Shown here piece by piece: positions 9,389-18,640 of a DNA stretch of 64,000 nucleotides; position 1 is the first letter of the stretch, and each line of letters begins with the position of its first letter. Position numbers and translations under genes: made by a program. The notes under the pieces are model-generated. The model was not told the DNA's origin. It did no database searches and saw only the letters and a program-made list of their open reading frames with translations. Source of the stretch: Afifella aestuarii (lineage in GTDB: Bacteria > Pseudomonadota > Alphaproteobacteria > Rhizobiales > Afifellaceae); NCBI RefSeq assembly GCF_004023665.1, contig NZ_SAUF01000001.1, positions 496,001 to 560,000 of the forward strand. The letters run 5' to 3'.

Positions 9389-10251
9389 CGCGAGAGGCGC
9401 CCGCCTCTTGCGGCAAGAAGTGCGCCGCCGGTGATGAGGAGTGCGGCGACGGCGATCTGCGGCGTCAGTACGCCATAGCCGGCTGCAATCAGGATGATCG
9501 TGGAAAGAAGCGGTGCGGCATAGCTCGTCACGCCGAGGAGCTGGATGTCGCCGCGTTTGACGCCGATGTCCCAGACATAGAAGGCCGCGCCGACGGGCAT
9601 CAGGCCGAGGCCGAGGACGGCGAGCCATTCGCCCCCGTCTGCCGGCCACACCGTCGTCTCGAAAAGAAGATGCGCGATCGCCGCGCCGATCGCCGTCGTG
9701 CCGCAATAGCCGGCGACGATGCCGGTCGGCACCGAGGCGAGGCGGCGCGAGACGACGGAATAGCTCGACCAGGTGAGGGCGCAGCCAAGTGCTGCGACAT
9801 AGCCGAGCGTGTAGCGCGGATCAAAACTCAGGCTCTCGCCCCGGGTGACGATGAGAACCGTGCCGGAGAGGCCGAGAAGCGCGCCCACGAGATGATACCA
9901 GCGCAGTTTCTCGCCCGGCAGAAGCGCCGAAAAGACGACGATCAGAAGCGGCCAGAGATAGGCGATAAGGCCCGCTTCCACCGGCGGGGCGTTTCTGAGC
10001 GCGGTGAAATAGAGCGCGTGATAGCCGAAGAGGCCGACCGTGCCGAAGACCCAGACGGAGAGCGGCTGCCGCAGTTCATGAAACCGCCCCTTGGCCCAAA
10101 GCCAGATGAAGCCGATCGCGGTGCCGACCGTGAAGGTGAGGGCGGCGAGCTGGAAGGGTGGAACCTCGCCGCTTGCGGCGGTGAAGAGAGCAAGCAGCGC
10201 CCACATCAAGATCGCAGTCGTGCCGAGCGCGGTGGCGAGAGAACGGCTCAC
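9337..10251 (-). CDS. EamA/DMT-superfamily transporter
   Basis: The 304-residue protein has about ten hydrophobic helices in two EamA repeats (roughly residues 5-140 and 145-285), typical of drug/metabolite exporters of the RhaT/YdcZ type. The second repeat keeps the ALTWSSYSVVSRR pattern. The substrate is unknown. The GTG at 10251 is preceded by GAGGAG; upstream in-frame residues are non-hydrophobic and belong to the overlapping yihY region, so I rejected the longer frame. It follows the YihY gene by 11 bases. A polar serine-rich tail overlaps the cupin gene. Confidence 0.85.
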   Translation of the reverse strand: MSRSLATALGTTAILMWALLALFTAASGEVPPFQLAALTFTVGTAIGFIWLWAKGRFHELRQPLSVWVFGTVGLFGYHALYFTALRNAPPVEAGLIAYLWPLLIVVFSALLPGEKLRWYHLVGALLGLSGTVLIVTRGESLSFDPRYTLGYVAALGCALTWSSYSVVSRRLASVPTGIVAGYCGTTAIGAAIAHLLFETTVWPADGGEWLAVLGLGLMPVGAAFYVWDIGVKRGDIQLLGVTSYAAPLLSTIILIAAGYGVLTPQIAVAALLITGGALLAARGGRLSRQRPGSKPASASSNASN

Positions 10252-10262
10252 GCGGCAGCTCC

Positions 10263-11204
10263 TCAACGCCGACCGAAGGGCAATTTCAGTTGGTGGCGCA
10301 TCATCCAGGTTTCCTTGCGATTGGTGATCTCGTCGTCGATGGCACGGTTGAGCTCCGCACCGTACTGGAAGATGAGCGCCTGGATATAGAGGAAGAACAT
10401 CAGCGCCACGATGCCGCCGAGGCCGGCATAGGTGGCGGAATAATTGGCGAAGACGGAGATGTAGAAGGAGAAGATGCGTCCGGCCACCCACCACAGAGCG
10501 ACGGTCAGGATGACGCCCGAGGCCAGGACGCGCACGCGGCGGTGGTTCGCCGGCAGGAAGATGTGCACCGAGGTCAGCATCGCGACCATGACCAGGAAGA
10601 GGATCACGCGGCCGCCGGCGGAGATCATCTCCTGATAGAGCGCCTGGTCGGGGAAATAGGCGCGCACGACGGCAAGCCAGATCGGCAGGGCGACGCCGAG
10701 CGCCGAGACGATGATCAAAAACGCCATGCCGAGGAAGACGAAGATGACGCTGCCGCCATAGCGATGCAGGAAATTGCGCTGATCGGAACAGCGATAGGCC
10801 TTGTTGAGGGCTTCGCGCACGGCCTCCACGGCGCCGGTGATGGAGACGAGCGTGACGAGAAGGCCGATGGTGATGAGGCCGCCATTGCGGCTGTCGAGGA
10901 CGCGGTTCACCTCCGGCTCGATGGTTCTCACCATGTGCTCGGGCATGACGTGGAAGGCTTCGCGGGTGAGATAATCGGCAAGTTCCGGGCCGCCGAAGAC
11001 GCCGGCAAGCGCGATCAGGAACAGGAGAAACGGAAAAAGCGCGAAGATCAGCGAAAAGGCGATGGCGCTCGCCAGCATGATGCCGTCATGGCGCAACAGC
11101 CCGGAGATGGCGTTGATATTGACGCGCCAGAGGAAGCGCAAGGCGCGCCAGATCAGCCGGACCAGACGAACGGGCCAGATCTCCTCGCTGTCGCCAAATG
11201 CCAT
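10263..11204 (-). CDS. YihY/BrkB family inner-membrane protein
   Basis: This 313-residue protein has about six membrane segments and the YihY/virulence factor BrkB signatures: ISGLLRHDGIMLASAIAFSLIFALFPF near the N-terminus, and the final helices with YAGLGGIVALMFFLYIQA followed by GAELNRAIDDE. The family was once annotated as RNase BN in error; its true role is unknown. It is first in a two-gene run with the EamA exporter. Confidence 0.88.
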   Translation of the reverse strand: MAFGDSEEIWPVRLVRLIWRALRFLWRVNINAISGLLRHDGIMLASAIAFSLIFALFPFLLFLIALAGVFGGPELADYLTREAFHVMPEHMVRTIEPEVNRVLDSRNGGLITIGLLVTLVSITGAVEAVREALNKAYRCSDQRNFLHRYGGSVIFVFLGMAFLIIVSALGVALPIWLAVVRAYFPDQALYQEMISAGGRVILFLVMVAMLTSVHIFLPANHRRVRVLASGVILTVALWWVAGRIFSFYISVFANYSATYAGLGGIVALMFFLYIQALIFQYGAELNRAIDDEITNRKETWMMRHQLKLPFGRR

Positions 11205-11216
11205 GATCGCCTATCA

Positions 11217-11259
11217 GCAAGGGCCCGGTCGTGAGACAGAAACGACCGCATGCCCTTGC
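11217..11259. repeat. bipartite inverted repeat between yihY-type gene and phaB
   Basis: Outer arms GCAAGGGC (11217-11224) and GCCCTTGC (11252-11259) enclose inner arms CGGTCGT (11226-11232) and ACGACCG (11242-11248) around a 9-base loop. The element sits downstream of phaB and upstream of the YihY gene start, both on the minus strand. No U-tract follows, so it is either a Rho-assisted terminator, an mRNA stabiliser, or a protein-binding site. Confidence 0.5.
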
Positions 11260-11276
11260 CGTCTGCAGCCGATCTA

Positions 11277-12002
11277 TCAGGGCATGTACTGGCCGCCGTT
11301 GGCCGTCAAGGTGGAGCCGGTGATGAAGCCGGCGTCATCGGAGGCGAGAAAGACCACGATGCGGCCGACTTCCTCAGGTTCTCCGAGGCGGCCGATGGGG
11401 ATCTGCGGCAAAATCCGCTTGTCCATCACTTCCTGAGGGACGGCCTTGATCATCTCGGTGGCGATGTAGCCCGGGGTGATGGCGTTGACGGTGATGCCCT
11501 TGCGAGCGCCTTCCTGGGCGAGCGCCTTGGTGAAGCCGAGTTCGCCCGCCTTGGAGGCGGAATAATTCACCTGGCCGATCTGGCCGCGCTGGCCGTTGAT
11601 CGACGAGATGTTGATGATGCGGCCAAAGCCGCGCTCACGCATCCCGTCCCAGACCGGGCGCGACATGTTGAAGAGCGAGCCGAGATTGGTCTCGATCACC
11701 TTGTGCCACTGCTCGCCCGTCATTTTGTGAAACATGGAATCGCGGGTGATGCCGGCATTGTTGACGAGAATGTCGACGGGGCCGAGGTCTTCTTCGACCT
11801 GGCGCACGCCCTGGGCGCAGGCTTCTTCGTTGGACACGTCCCATTTGTAGACGGGAATGCCGGTCTCTTCCTTGAAGGCGGCAGCCTTTTCGTCATTGCC
11901 GCAATAATTTGCTGCAACTTGATAGCCGGCCTCTTTCAGAGCCTTTGCAATGGCGGCGCCGATGCCGCGGGTTCCGCCTGTGACCAGTGCAGTCCGTGCC
12001 AT
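11277..12002 (-). CDS. phaB: acetoacetyl-CoA reductase
   Basis: This 241-residue short-chain dehydrogenase has the TGGTRGIGAAIA cofactor loop near residue 8, NNAGITRD, the catalytic Ser-Tyr-Lys set (ISSINGQRGQIGQVNYSASKAG), and the PhaB-type C-terminus ending GSTLTANGGQYMP. It reduces acetoacetyl-CoA to (R)-3-hydroxybutyryl-CoA with NADPH, supplying polyhydroxybutyrate synthesis. The ATG is preceded by GGGGGGAAA. It follows phaA by 236 bases that contain a strong hairpin, so phaB may be transcribed at a different level from phaA. Confidence 0.95.
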   Translation of the reverse strand: MARTALVTGGTRGIGAAIAKALKEAGYQVAANYCGNDEKAAAFKEETGIPVYKWDVSNEEACAQGVRQVEEDLGPVDILVNNAGITRDSMFHKMTGEQWHKVIETNLGSLFNMSRPVWDGMRERGFGRIINISSINGQRGQIGQVNYSASKAGELGFTKALAQEGARKGITVNAITPGYIATEMIKAVPQEVMDKRILPQIPIGRLGEPEEVGRIVVFLASDDAGFITGSTLTANGGQYMP

Positions 12003-12157
12003 GTATTTCCCCCCGTCAGTGGCTCCTCAAGGAGCTCGTTACCGTCCCTGCATGTGACCAGGATGACGAAAACCTTGCGTTGAGCAAGGGCATTCATGCA
12101 TATCGCGCGTGAAAATTTCTCGGCCGGAAGAATAGCTCAGGCCAAAGGGGTGCCGTC

Positions 12158-12180
12158 GGAGACGCCGAAGCGGCGCCTCC
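12158..12180 (-). terminator. hairpin between phaA and phaB
   Basis: A 10-bp stem with one G-U pair (12158-12167 with 12171-12180) and a 3-base loop lies about 60 bases past the phaA stop. There is no U-tract, so termination is not certain; it could attenuate read-through into phaB or protect the phaA mRNA end. Confidence 0.4.
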
Positions 12181-12238
12181 GTCACCAGCGCAATTGCGCG
12201 ACCGCCCCCCGGCGAATGCACGGTAGGCGTGACGGGGC

Positions 12239-13414
12239 TTAGGGGCGCTCTACGCACATGGCGACGCCCATGCCGCCGCCGATACACAACGTGGCGAGCC
12301 CCTTTTTGACGCCGCGGCGCTGCATCTCGAAGAGAAGCGTCGTCAAAACCCGCGCGCCGGAGGCGCCGACCGGATGGCCGATGGCGATGGCGCCGCCATT
12401 GACGTTGACGATCTCCGTGTTCCAGCCGAGATCCTTGTTGACCGCACAGGCCTGCGCGGCAAAGGCCTCGTTGGCTTCGATGAGCTCGAGGTCGTCGATG
12501 GTCCAGCCGGCCTTCTCAAGCGCCTTGCGGGAGGCGGGGATCGGTCCCGTGCCCATCACGGCCGGATCGACGCCCGCGGTTGCCCAGGAGACGATGCGGG
12601 CAAGCGGCTCGATGCCCCGCTTTTCCGCCATTTCGGCCGTCATGATGACGGCGGCTGCCGCGCCGTCGTTGATGCCCGAGGCATTGCCTGCGGTGACGGA
12701 GCCTTCCTTGTCGAAGGCCGGACGCAGGGCGGAGACCTTCTCGATCGTGGTTCCGGCGCGGATATATTCGTCGTCCTCGACCACCGTATCGCCCTTGCGG
12801 CCCTTCACGGTGACGGGGACGATCTCGTCCTTGAAGCGGCCGGCCTTCTGCGCGGCTTCGGCCTTGTTCTGCGAGGCGACGGCGAAACTGTCCTGCTGTT
12901 CGCGGGTGATCTGCCACTGACGGGCGACGTTCTCGGCCGTCACGCCCATATGGTAGCCGTTGAAGGCATCTAGGAGCCCGTCCCTCAGCATGGTATCGAC
13001 CATCTTGTAGTCGCCCATCTTCACGCCCTGCCGAAGATAGGCCGCATGCGGGGCCATCGACATGGATTCCTGGCCGCCGGCCACGATGATGTCGGCATCG
13101 CCCTGGGCGATCTGCTGCATGCCGAGCGCGACGGCGCGCAGGCCGGAGCCGCAGAGCTGATTGATCCCCCAGGCGGTCGTCTCTTTCGGGCAGCCGGCGG
13201 CCATGGCGGCCTGCCGGGCCGGGTTCTGGCCCTGGGCCGCGGTGAGGATCTGACCCAGGATGACTTCCGTCACTTCCTCCGGCGACACGCCGGCACGGTC
13301 CAGCGCGCCTTTGATGGCCACCGCGCCGAGATCGTGCGCCGGCACGCTCGCAAAGGCGCCGTTGAAGGATGCAACCGGGGTGCGTGCAGCACTCGCAATA
13401 ACGATATTGGGCAA
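12239..13414 (-). CDS. phaA: acetyl-CoA C-acetyltransferase (beta-ketothiolase)
   Basis: This 391-residue thiolase has the acyl-enzyme cysteine in [11 protein letters not shown] (about residue 89), the NEAFAAQ segment, the catalytic His in [10 protein letters not shown], and the final proton-shuttling Cys in TLCIGGGMG. It condenses two acetyl-CoA to acetoacetyl-CoA, first step to polyhydroxybutyrate and part of ketone-body use. The start is TTG at 13414, strongly supported by AGGAGGAGC just upstream. It is divergent from phaR and reads toward phaB. Confidence 0.96.
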   Translation of the reverse strand: MPNIVIASAARTPVASFNGAFASVPAHDLGAVAIKGALDRAGVSPEEVTEVILGQILTAAQGQNPARQAAMAAGCPKETTAWGINQLCGSGLRAVALGMQQIAQGDADIIVAGGQESMSMAPHAAYLRQGVKMGDYKMVDTMLRDGLLDAFNGYHMGVTAENVARQWQITREQQDSFAVASQNKAEAAQKAGRFKDEIVPVTVKGRKGDTVVEDDEYIRAGTTIEKVSALRPAFDKEGSVTAGNASGINDGAAAAVIMTAEMAEKRGIEPLARIVSWATAGVDPAVMGTGPIPASRKALEKAGWTIDDLELIEANEAFAAQACAVNKDLGWNTEIVNVNGGAIAIGHPVGASGARVLTTLLFEMQRRGVKKGLATLCIGGGMGVAMCVERP

Positions 13415-13501
13415 AAGCTCCTCCTCTTTCGGGCCTGTTCGTGGGGCGATTGTCGATCGCTAAGGCAAAAAAAGCAGCATTCGTCGGCCCGCCAATACAA
13501 A

Positions 13502-13531
13502 GTTAAAGAGCGCGGCGGGCCGGGCTGTCAA
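13502..13531 (-). promoter_or_regulatory. putative sigma-70 promoter of phaA
   Basis: On the minus strand TTGACA (13531-13526) and TTTAAC (13507-13502) are spaced 18 bases apart, giving a start near 13494 and a leader of about 80 bases before phaA. It lies in the gap shared with phaR, where a repressor of both directions could bind. Confidence 0.5.
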
Positions 13532-13617
13532 CGAGGGGTAGAGCTGGGTTTTTGCGCAAAAGGGTGGGGATTTCAGGCAAAGCGTGGCCTTCGCGCTGTT
13601 GGGCGGTGCAAAAAGAA

Positions 13618-13647
13618 TTGGCAACGACTGCCTATTTCCCGTTATCC
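13618..13647 (+). promoter_or_regulatory. putative promoter of phaR
   Basis: TTGGCA (13618-13623) and TTATCC (13642-13647), 18 bases apart, precede the phaR ATG at 13693. Matches are moderate, so this is a candidate only. Confidence 0.35.
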
Positions 13648-13692
13648 TGCCCTCTGAAGGCGAATGAGTTCCAAAGCGGAAACCAGCACTGC

Positions 13693-14274
13693 ATGAGCCA
13701 AGAGACCCCAACCGTTATCAAGAAATACGCCAATCGGCGTCTCTACCACACAGGCACCTCGACCTATGTGACGTTGGAAGATCTCGCCGAGATGGTGAAA
13801 GCCGGCGAAGATTTTACTGTCACCGATGCCAAGACCGGAGAGGACATTACACGCGGTGTCCTCGGCCAGATCATCTTCGAGCAGGAAAACAAGGGACAGC
13901 ATCTTCTGCCGATCGCCTTTCTGCGTCAGCTGATCCGGTATTACGGCGACAGCATGCAGACCTTCCTGCCCACCTATCTCGAAACCTCGCTGTCGGCCTT
14001 CAGCCGCAATCAGGACAAGCTGCGCGACCAGATGAGCCGTGCGCTCAAGGGCGACGCTTTCGGTGCGATGGAGGAGCAGGCGCGGCGCAACATGGATATG
14101 TTCACCGAGGCGATGCGCATGTTCACCCCCTTCCCGCAGGCGGGTTCCGCTGCGGGCACGCGTTCGGCGCCGCGAACGGCGGAAGGTCAGGCGGAAGAGA
14201 TCGAGGCTTTGCGCGAGCAGCTTCGCGAGATGCAGCGCACCATCGAGACGATCGCGAGCGAGCGCAAGCAATAG
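13693..14274 (+). CDS. phaR: polyhydroxyalkanoate synthesis repressor PhaR
   Basis: The 193-residue product opens with IKKYANRRLYHTGTSTYVTLEDLA, the DNA-binding PhaR/PHB_acc_N domain (about residues 9-70), followed by the PHB accumulation domain (about 75-120) and a C-terminal coiled coil (EEIEALREQLREMQRTIETI). PhaR represses phasin and its own gene and is released when it binds polymer. The ATG at 13693 begins the conserved domain; upstream in-frame sequence is not conserved-looking. It is divergent from phaA, as is common in alphaproteobacteria. Confidence 0.95.
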   Translation: MSQETPTVIKKYANRRLYHTGTSTYVTLEDLAEMVKAGEDFTVTDAKTGEDITRGVLGQIIFEQENKGQHLLPIAFLRQLIRYYGDSMQTFLPTYLETSLSAFSRNQDKLRDQMSRALKGDAFGAMEEQARRNMDMFTEAMRMFTPFPQAGSAAGTRSAPRTAEGQAEEIEALREQLREMQRTIETIASERKQ

Positions 14275-14424
14275 GAGTTTGTTGCGGCGCGAGATCCTGA
14301 TCGGATCGGGAACTGCGACTGCAGCCCGCTCTTTGACTGGCCGGCTCTTCGAAGAACGCCCGACAAAATCAACCGGGCGAAATCGTCTCGCTCACCTCAG
14401 CGCGGCGGGATCAACCTGGCGAGA

Positions 14425-16143
14425 TCAGGCCGGCTTCTTTTCGATGAGGGGGAAGCCGGCTTTTGCCAGGCGCGCCTCTTCCTCTGTGGAGGAGGTGCCG
14501 GATACGAGGGCCTTCAGCCCCATCGCGGCGACAAGATCGGCCGTGCTCGTCCAGGCGCGATCTTCGGCCTCCGCCTCCTCCATGCGCAGTTGGGCCAGCT
14601 CAAGCTCGAGAAATTCGAGGCCCATCTGCCCTAAAGGCCGCGCATCCCAGAACCGGCCGTCGAAACGACGCACGGCGAGCTTCGCGCCCAGGCTGCGCAC
14701 GCTCTCCACGAGTTCTGCGGCCTCGTCGCCGCGGGCGAGCAGCGTGTCGAACGGTACCGCGATGATGAGGCGGTCCGGGGCGCCCGACGTCTCGCGCAGG
14801 ATGCGCTCCAGATTGGCGAGCCAGACTTCGTTCAACAACGCGCCGGTGGAGACTCCGAGGCAGAAACGCTGTTTGGGCGCCGCCGCGAGGCGTTCGCGCG
14901 TCAGATAGAGAAGCCGCATGTCGACGAGCTGCGCGAAGCCCAGTCCTTCGGCGCGGTCGACGGCCTTGCCGGCGGGGACGAGGTCTCCGTCCTCGTTCAA
15001 AAGATGCGGTGCGAGATGCAGAAAGACCGTCTTGCCGGTCTCAGCCTCGCGAACGGGAATCTGGGACAGGATGAGGCGGCCTTCGCGCACAGTGCGCAAG
15101 AGCTCGTCGACATCGTCTTCCCGGGCCTTCTGGGGCTCGCCCGCGCCGGGCTCGTCGACCCTATCGATGACGAGGTGGCCGCCGCCTGCCTTCTGGGCGC
15201 GGATCAGCGCACGGCGGACGGCGTCGAGGCAATCGCGCATGCTGTCGGCTTCGGTGCCGGAGACGACGAGTGCGCCGACCGAGACGACCGGCACGACGAC
15301 GCGGTCGCGCAGCGGGACGGTGACCGTCATCATGCGCTCGGCGATGCGCTGAACGGCCGTCTCCGCCTCCTGCGGGTCGATGCGGTTCAAGATGATGCCG
15401 ATCTCGCCCTCGGCGAGTTCGCCGACCACATCGGTGTCGCGCACGGTCTTTTCGATCGTGGTGGAGAATTCCTGCAGGATCGGGTCGATGATCTGCGGCC
15501 CGTAGGTCTCGGCCGCCAGCTTCAGATTGTCGATCGAGACGACGGCGAGGATGAAGGGGACGGCGTAGTGCTGGGAGACGGCGAGCGTGTCTTCCAAAAG
15601 CCTGAGAAAATTGGCGCGCTCCTTGAAGAAGCGCGGCCTTTCGGCTTGTTGCGGATCGCCGGGGCCGGCCGGTTGCACGCGGACCGCGCCACGGGCGAGA
15701 ACCGGTTCGCCTTCGTGATTGCCGTACCAGCGGCCGCGGTCGCGGACCCAGATTTTTCGCTTGTTGCCTTCGCTGCCGACGCGCAGGGCGTAGGTGACTT
15801 CGTAAGGCACGCCGTCACCGTAATCGACGGCGATTGCGTGGCGCACCGCCTGGGTGCGGTTCATCAGACTGTCGGGATCGACGAGGGTCTCGAAGTCGCG
15901 GCCGCTTTCGATCTTGCGGAGATTGGGAATGCCGAGGGCGCCGGCCGCATTGCTCGCCCAGCGAAGCTTATCGGTGGCGAGATCCCACTCGTAGACGGTT
16001 TCGCCGATTTCGGTGAGGATCGCCTGTGCGGTGGCGCCGGCTGCGGGATGCTGAGACGCGGACGGGGCGGCCACCACCGGCGTCGTATCCGGCACGTAGT
16101 CGCCACGCGAACCCGCGACATTCTTCGTGCTGCGTTTTGCCAA
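14425..16143 (-). CDS. PAS-GGDEF-EAL protein with degenerate catalytic motifs
   Basis: This 572-residue cytoplasmic protein has a PAS-like region (about residues 40-155), a GGDEF-like domain (about 175-330) and an EAL-like domain (about 345-560). At the GGDEF position I read AEGEI (244-248, after DVVGEL). At the EAL position I read HLAPH (376-380) in place of the usual E-A-L-x-R. The protein therefore should neither make nor degrade cyclic di-GMP and is more likely a c-di-GMP or light/redox-sensing effector, or a partner of another enzyme. No membrane helix is visible. It converges on phaR. Confidence 0.8.
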   Translation of the reverse strand: MAKRSTKNVAGSRGDYVPDTTPVVAAPSASQHPAAGATAQAILTEIGETVYEWDLATDKLRWASNAAGALGIPNLRKIESGRDFETLVDPDSLMNRTQAVRHAIAVDYGDGVPYEVTYALRVGSEGNKRKIWVRDRGRWYGNHEGEPVLARGAVRVQPAGPGDPQQAERPRFFKERANFLRLLEDTLAVSQHYAVPFILAVVSIDNLKLAAETYGPQIIDPILQEFSTTIEKTVRDTDVVGELAEGEIGIILNRIDPQEAETAVQRIAERMMTVTVPLRDRVVVPVVSVGALVVSGTEADSMRDCLDAVRRALIRAQKAGGGHLVIDRVDEPGAGEPQKAREDDVDELLRTVREGRLILSQIPVREAETGKTVFLHLAPHLLNEDGDLVPAGKAVDRAEGLGFAQLVDMRLLYLTRERLAAAPKQRFCLGVSTGALLNEVWLANLERILRETSGAPDRLIIAVPFDTLLARGDEAAELVESVRSLGAKLAVRRFDGRFWDARPLGQMGLEFLELELAQLRMEEAEAEDRAWTSTADLVAAMGLKALVSGTSSTEEEARLAKAGFPLIEKKPA

Positions 16144-16315
16144 TCCCGCCGGCCCTTTCCCCCGCGACCAGAGGCAATTGTGGCAGAACCGGATAAATCG
16201 CCGGTTAAGAAACGTAACCGGATTGTTCTGTCTCGTTCCCCGGCATGAGGCGGAGGGTCGCAGGCGGCAGAGTTTCGGCGACGCCTGCGTCCCGAGACAG
16301 GCTGGCCCGAACGCG

Positions 16316-16341
16316 AAAAGGCCGGCGCGAGGCCGGCCTTT
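16316..16341 (-). terminator. intrinsic terminator of rpmF
   Basis: A GC-rich stem (AAGGCCGGC at 16318-16326 with GCCGGCCTT at 16332-16340, 5-base loop) lies 37 bases after the rpmF stop, and the minus strand continues with a run of four U. It fits a Rho-independent terminator for rpmF. Confidence 0.7.
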
Positions 16342-16377
16342 ACAAAACTTCCGAGCTTTGAGCCCGAAATCGAACCG

Positions 16378-16563
16378 TTAGACGGATGCCTTCGGCTCGA
16401 GGACCTGACGTCCGCGATACTTGCCGGACTTCAGGTCGATATGATGCGGGCGGCGAAGTTCGCCGGAATCCTTGTCTTCGACATAGGCGGGCTGCTTCAG
16501 CCCGTCTGCGGAACGCCGGAAGCCGCGCTTCATCGGCGTGGTTTTTCTTTTCGGAACAGCCAT
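16378..16563 (-). CDS. rpmF: 50S ribosomal protein L32
   Basis: The 61-residue product [20 protein letters not shown] is a clear L32. It lacks the four cysteines of the zinc-binding form, as is usual in alphaproteobacteria, so its folding should not depend on zinc. It is a structural part of the large subunit near the peptidyl transferase centre. It lies downstream of mtgA on the same strand, 133 bases away, with its own terminator. Confidence 0.97.
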   Translation of the reverse strand: MAVPKRKTTPMKRGFRRSADGLKQPAYVEDKDSGELRRPHHIDLKSGKYRGRQVLEPKASV

Positions 16564-16696
16564 CTCAAGCTCCGTGAATGGATTTAGCGGGCAACGCCCA
16601 TAGCCGGACGGCCCGCGACATGCAGGCTCGACGTTTGGCGGCCATATAACCCCTCAAAGGCGTTTTGGCCAGCGGTTCGATGAAAATAGCACGCAA

Positions 16697-17446
16697 CTAC
16701 TTCTTCAGGCAGTCGATATGCGGCCCGGCCGCGGCGGCGCGACGGGCAAAGAGCCTGGCGAGATCGCGCGTCACCGGGCCGGGATTGGCCGGGTTGCGCA
16801 GGTCCGGGGCCGGCAGGGTCGCGGCGAGACGCGCGCCTTCGGCTCGTGTGAGGTTCGCCGCAGGGCGGTTGAAATAATGCTGGGCCGCGGCCTCGGCGCC
16901 GTAGATGCCGCGATCCCATTCGACGACGTTCAGGTAGATTTCCAGAATCCGCCGCTTCGACAGGACGAGGTCGGCATAAAGCGCCAGTGGAAATTCCACC
17001 GCCTTGCGGACGTAAGAGCGGCTCGGCCACAAAAACAGGTTCTTGACCGTCTGCATGGTGATGGTGCTCGCACCGCGCATTTCGCCGCCTTTTTGCGCTT
17101 CGCGCCAAGCAGCCCGCAATTCGCCGAGATCGATGCCGTGATGGCGGCAGAACTTTGCGTCCTCGGCCATCACCACCGCGTTGACCAGATTGGGGGAGAT
17201 GTCGTCGAGGGTAACCCAGCTGCGTTCAATTGGCGCGCCGCCCAGGCGTTTGACCAGCATCAGTGTCGTCACCGGCGGGTTGACGATGGAATAGATCGGA
17301 ATGAGAAGCAGCGGCAGTATAAGAACAAGGAGGAACGCCAGGACGAGACGGCGAAACCAAGATCGGCGCCGCTTGCGTGGGCGCTCCTCCTCCGGCTCGG
17401 GGCCGCGAGGTGCTGTCGCGTTGCTTTCTTCCGCCATTGCCTGCAA
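16697..17446 (-). CDS. mtgA: monofunctional peptidoglycan glycosyltransferase
   Basis: This 249-residue GT51 enzyme has a basic N-terminus, one membrane anchor (about residues 32-53), and the family motifs AEDAKFCRHHGID with catalytic Glu95, GASTITMQTVKNLFLW, and KRRILEIYLNVVEWDRGIYGAEAAAQHYF. It polymerises lipid II into glycan strands. There is no transpeptidase domain. TTG at 17446 has GGAGAG at proper spacing; ATG at 17437 is an alternative. It is divergent from ispA with 43 bases between starts. Confidence 0.95.
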   Translation of the reverse strand: MQAMAEESNATAPRGPEPEEERPRKRRRSWFRRLVLAFLLVLILPLLLIPIYSIVNPPVTTLMLVKRLGGAPIERSWVTLDDISPNLVNAVVMAEDAKFCRHHGIDLGELRAAWREAQKGGEMRGASTITMQTVKNLFLWPSRSYVRKAVEFPLALYADLVLSKRRILEIYLNVVEWDRGIYGAEAAAQHYFNRPAANLTRAEGARLAATLPAPDLRNPANPGPVTRDLARLFARRAAAAGPHIDCLKK

Positions 17447-17489
17447 CTGATCTCTCCGCCGTCCTCACCGTCCTGCTTGCTGCAAAATC

Positions 17490-18413
17490 ATGACAATCAC
17501 AACATCAGCAAATCCAAGCCGCTTTCTTCCGCTCCACACGGCGTTTGTCGAGCGCCTCAACGGCGAGCTCGACGCCGTGCTTCAGCCCGAGCGCCTCGAC
17601 GCCGTCGGGACCGCGCCGGAGCGCCTGGTCGCCGCCATGCGCCATGCGCTTCTTGCCGGCGGCAAGCGGCTTCGTCCCTTCCTGCTAGCCGAGACGGCAC
17701 GGCTCTTCGGCCGCGATGATGAATGTCTCAGGGCCGGTGCGGCGGTCGAATGCCTGCACACCTATTCGCTCATCCACGACGATCTGCCGGCGATGGACAA
17801 TGACGACCTTCGTCGCGGTCTGCCGACGGTGCATCGCGCCTTCGACGAGGCGACGGCCATTCTCGCGGGCGACACGCTTCTGACGTTGTCGTTCCAGCTT
17901 CTCGCCGAGCCCGAGACGCATCCGGACGCCATGGTGCGCTCGGAACTCGTCTTGATGCTTGCGAAGGCGACCGGGGCGGGCGGCATGGCGGGCGGTCAGA
18001 TGCTCGATCTCGCCGCCGAGCATGCGACGCTGACCGCCGATCAGGTGCGCAATCTGCAGGCCATGAAGACCGGGGCGCTCATCGCCGTCTCCTGCGAGAT
18101 GGGGGCCTGCCTCGCCGGGGCGGGCGAGGAGGATCGCGCCGTGGCGCGCGATTTCGGGGCGGCGCTCGGCCTTGCCTTCCAGATCGCCGATGATCTCATC
18201 GACAAGCAATCGACGAGCGAGGAGGCCGGCAAGGCGACGGGCAAGGACGAGGCGGCCGGCAAGGCGACGCTCGTGCATCTTCTGGGTGCGGAGGAAGCCC
18301 GCCGGCTTCTCGATGCCACCATCGCCGAGGCGGAGACGATGATGCGCCGCTACGGCGAACGCGGCGAAACCCTCGTGGCGGCCGCCCGCTTCATCGCCCA
18401 GCGCAGCCACTGA
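17490..18413 (+). CDS. ispA: polyprenyl (farnesyl/geranylgeranyl) diphosphate synthase
   Basis: The 307-residue product has GGKRLRPFL near residue 57, the first Asp-rich motif DDLPAMDNDDLRRG near 97-110, and the second, FQIADDLID, near 230. This is the short-chain trans-prenyltransferase pattern of IspA, which condenses IPP with DMAPP/GPP to farnesyl diphosphate for quinones, undecaprenol and hopanoids. Chain length cannot be fixed here; FPP is likely. The ATG at 17490 has a weak ribosome site. Confidence 0.93.
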   Translation: MTITTSANPSRFLPLHTAFVERLNGELDAVLQPERLDAVGTAPERLVAAMRHALLAGGKRLRPFLLAETARLFGRDDECLRAGAAVECLHTYSLIHDDLPAMDNDDLRRGLPTVHRAFDEATAILAGDTLLTLSFQLLAEPETHPDAMVRSELVLMLAKATGAGGMAGGQMLDLAAEHATLTADQVRNLQAMKTGALIAVSCEMGACLAGAGEEDRAVARDFGAALGLAFQIADDLIDKQSTSEEAGKATGKDEAAGKATLVHLLGAEEARRLLDATIAEAETMMRRYGERGETLVAAARFIAQRSH

Positions 18414-18640
18414 GCCGCTTCTCGTTCGACGCCGGAGGCGGCCTCTTGCGGTCGCCCGGTGCGCTTCTGTGCGCGCTTGGCCGGGAGCGTTCTTCGGATT
18501 TTGCGACGAGCGCTTTTGTTGATCTTTTTTAATGCGGCGGTCGGTTCCGTAACCGCGGAGGCGGTCTATCTCTCTTGCCATCGGATATTTCGCGGCCGCA
18601 GCGATCAGCTCGATGCCGGCCGCCAGCAATGGAGTTTCAG

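Noticed and set aside
13460-13711. 83-residue minus-strand frame in the phaA-phaR gap
   Set aside because: It covers both promoter candidates and the phaR start, and shows no domain.
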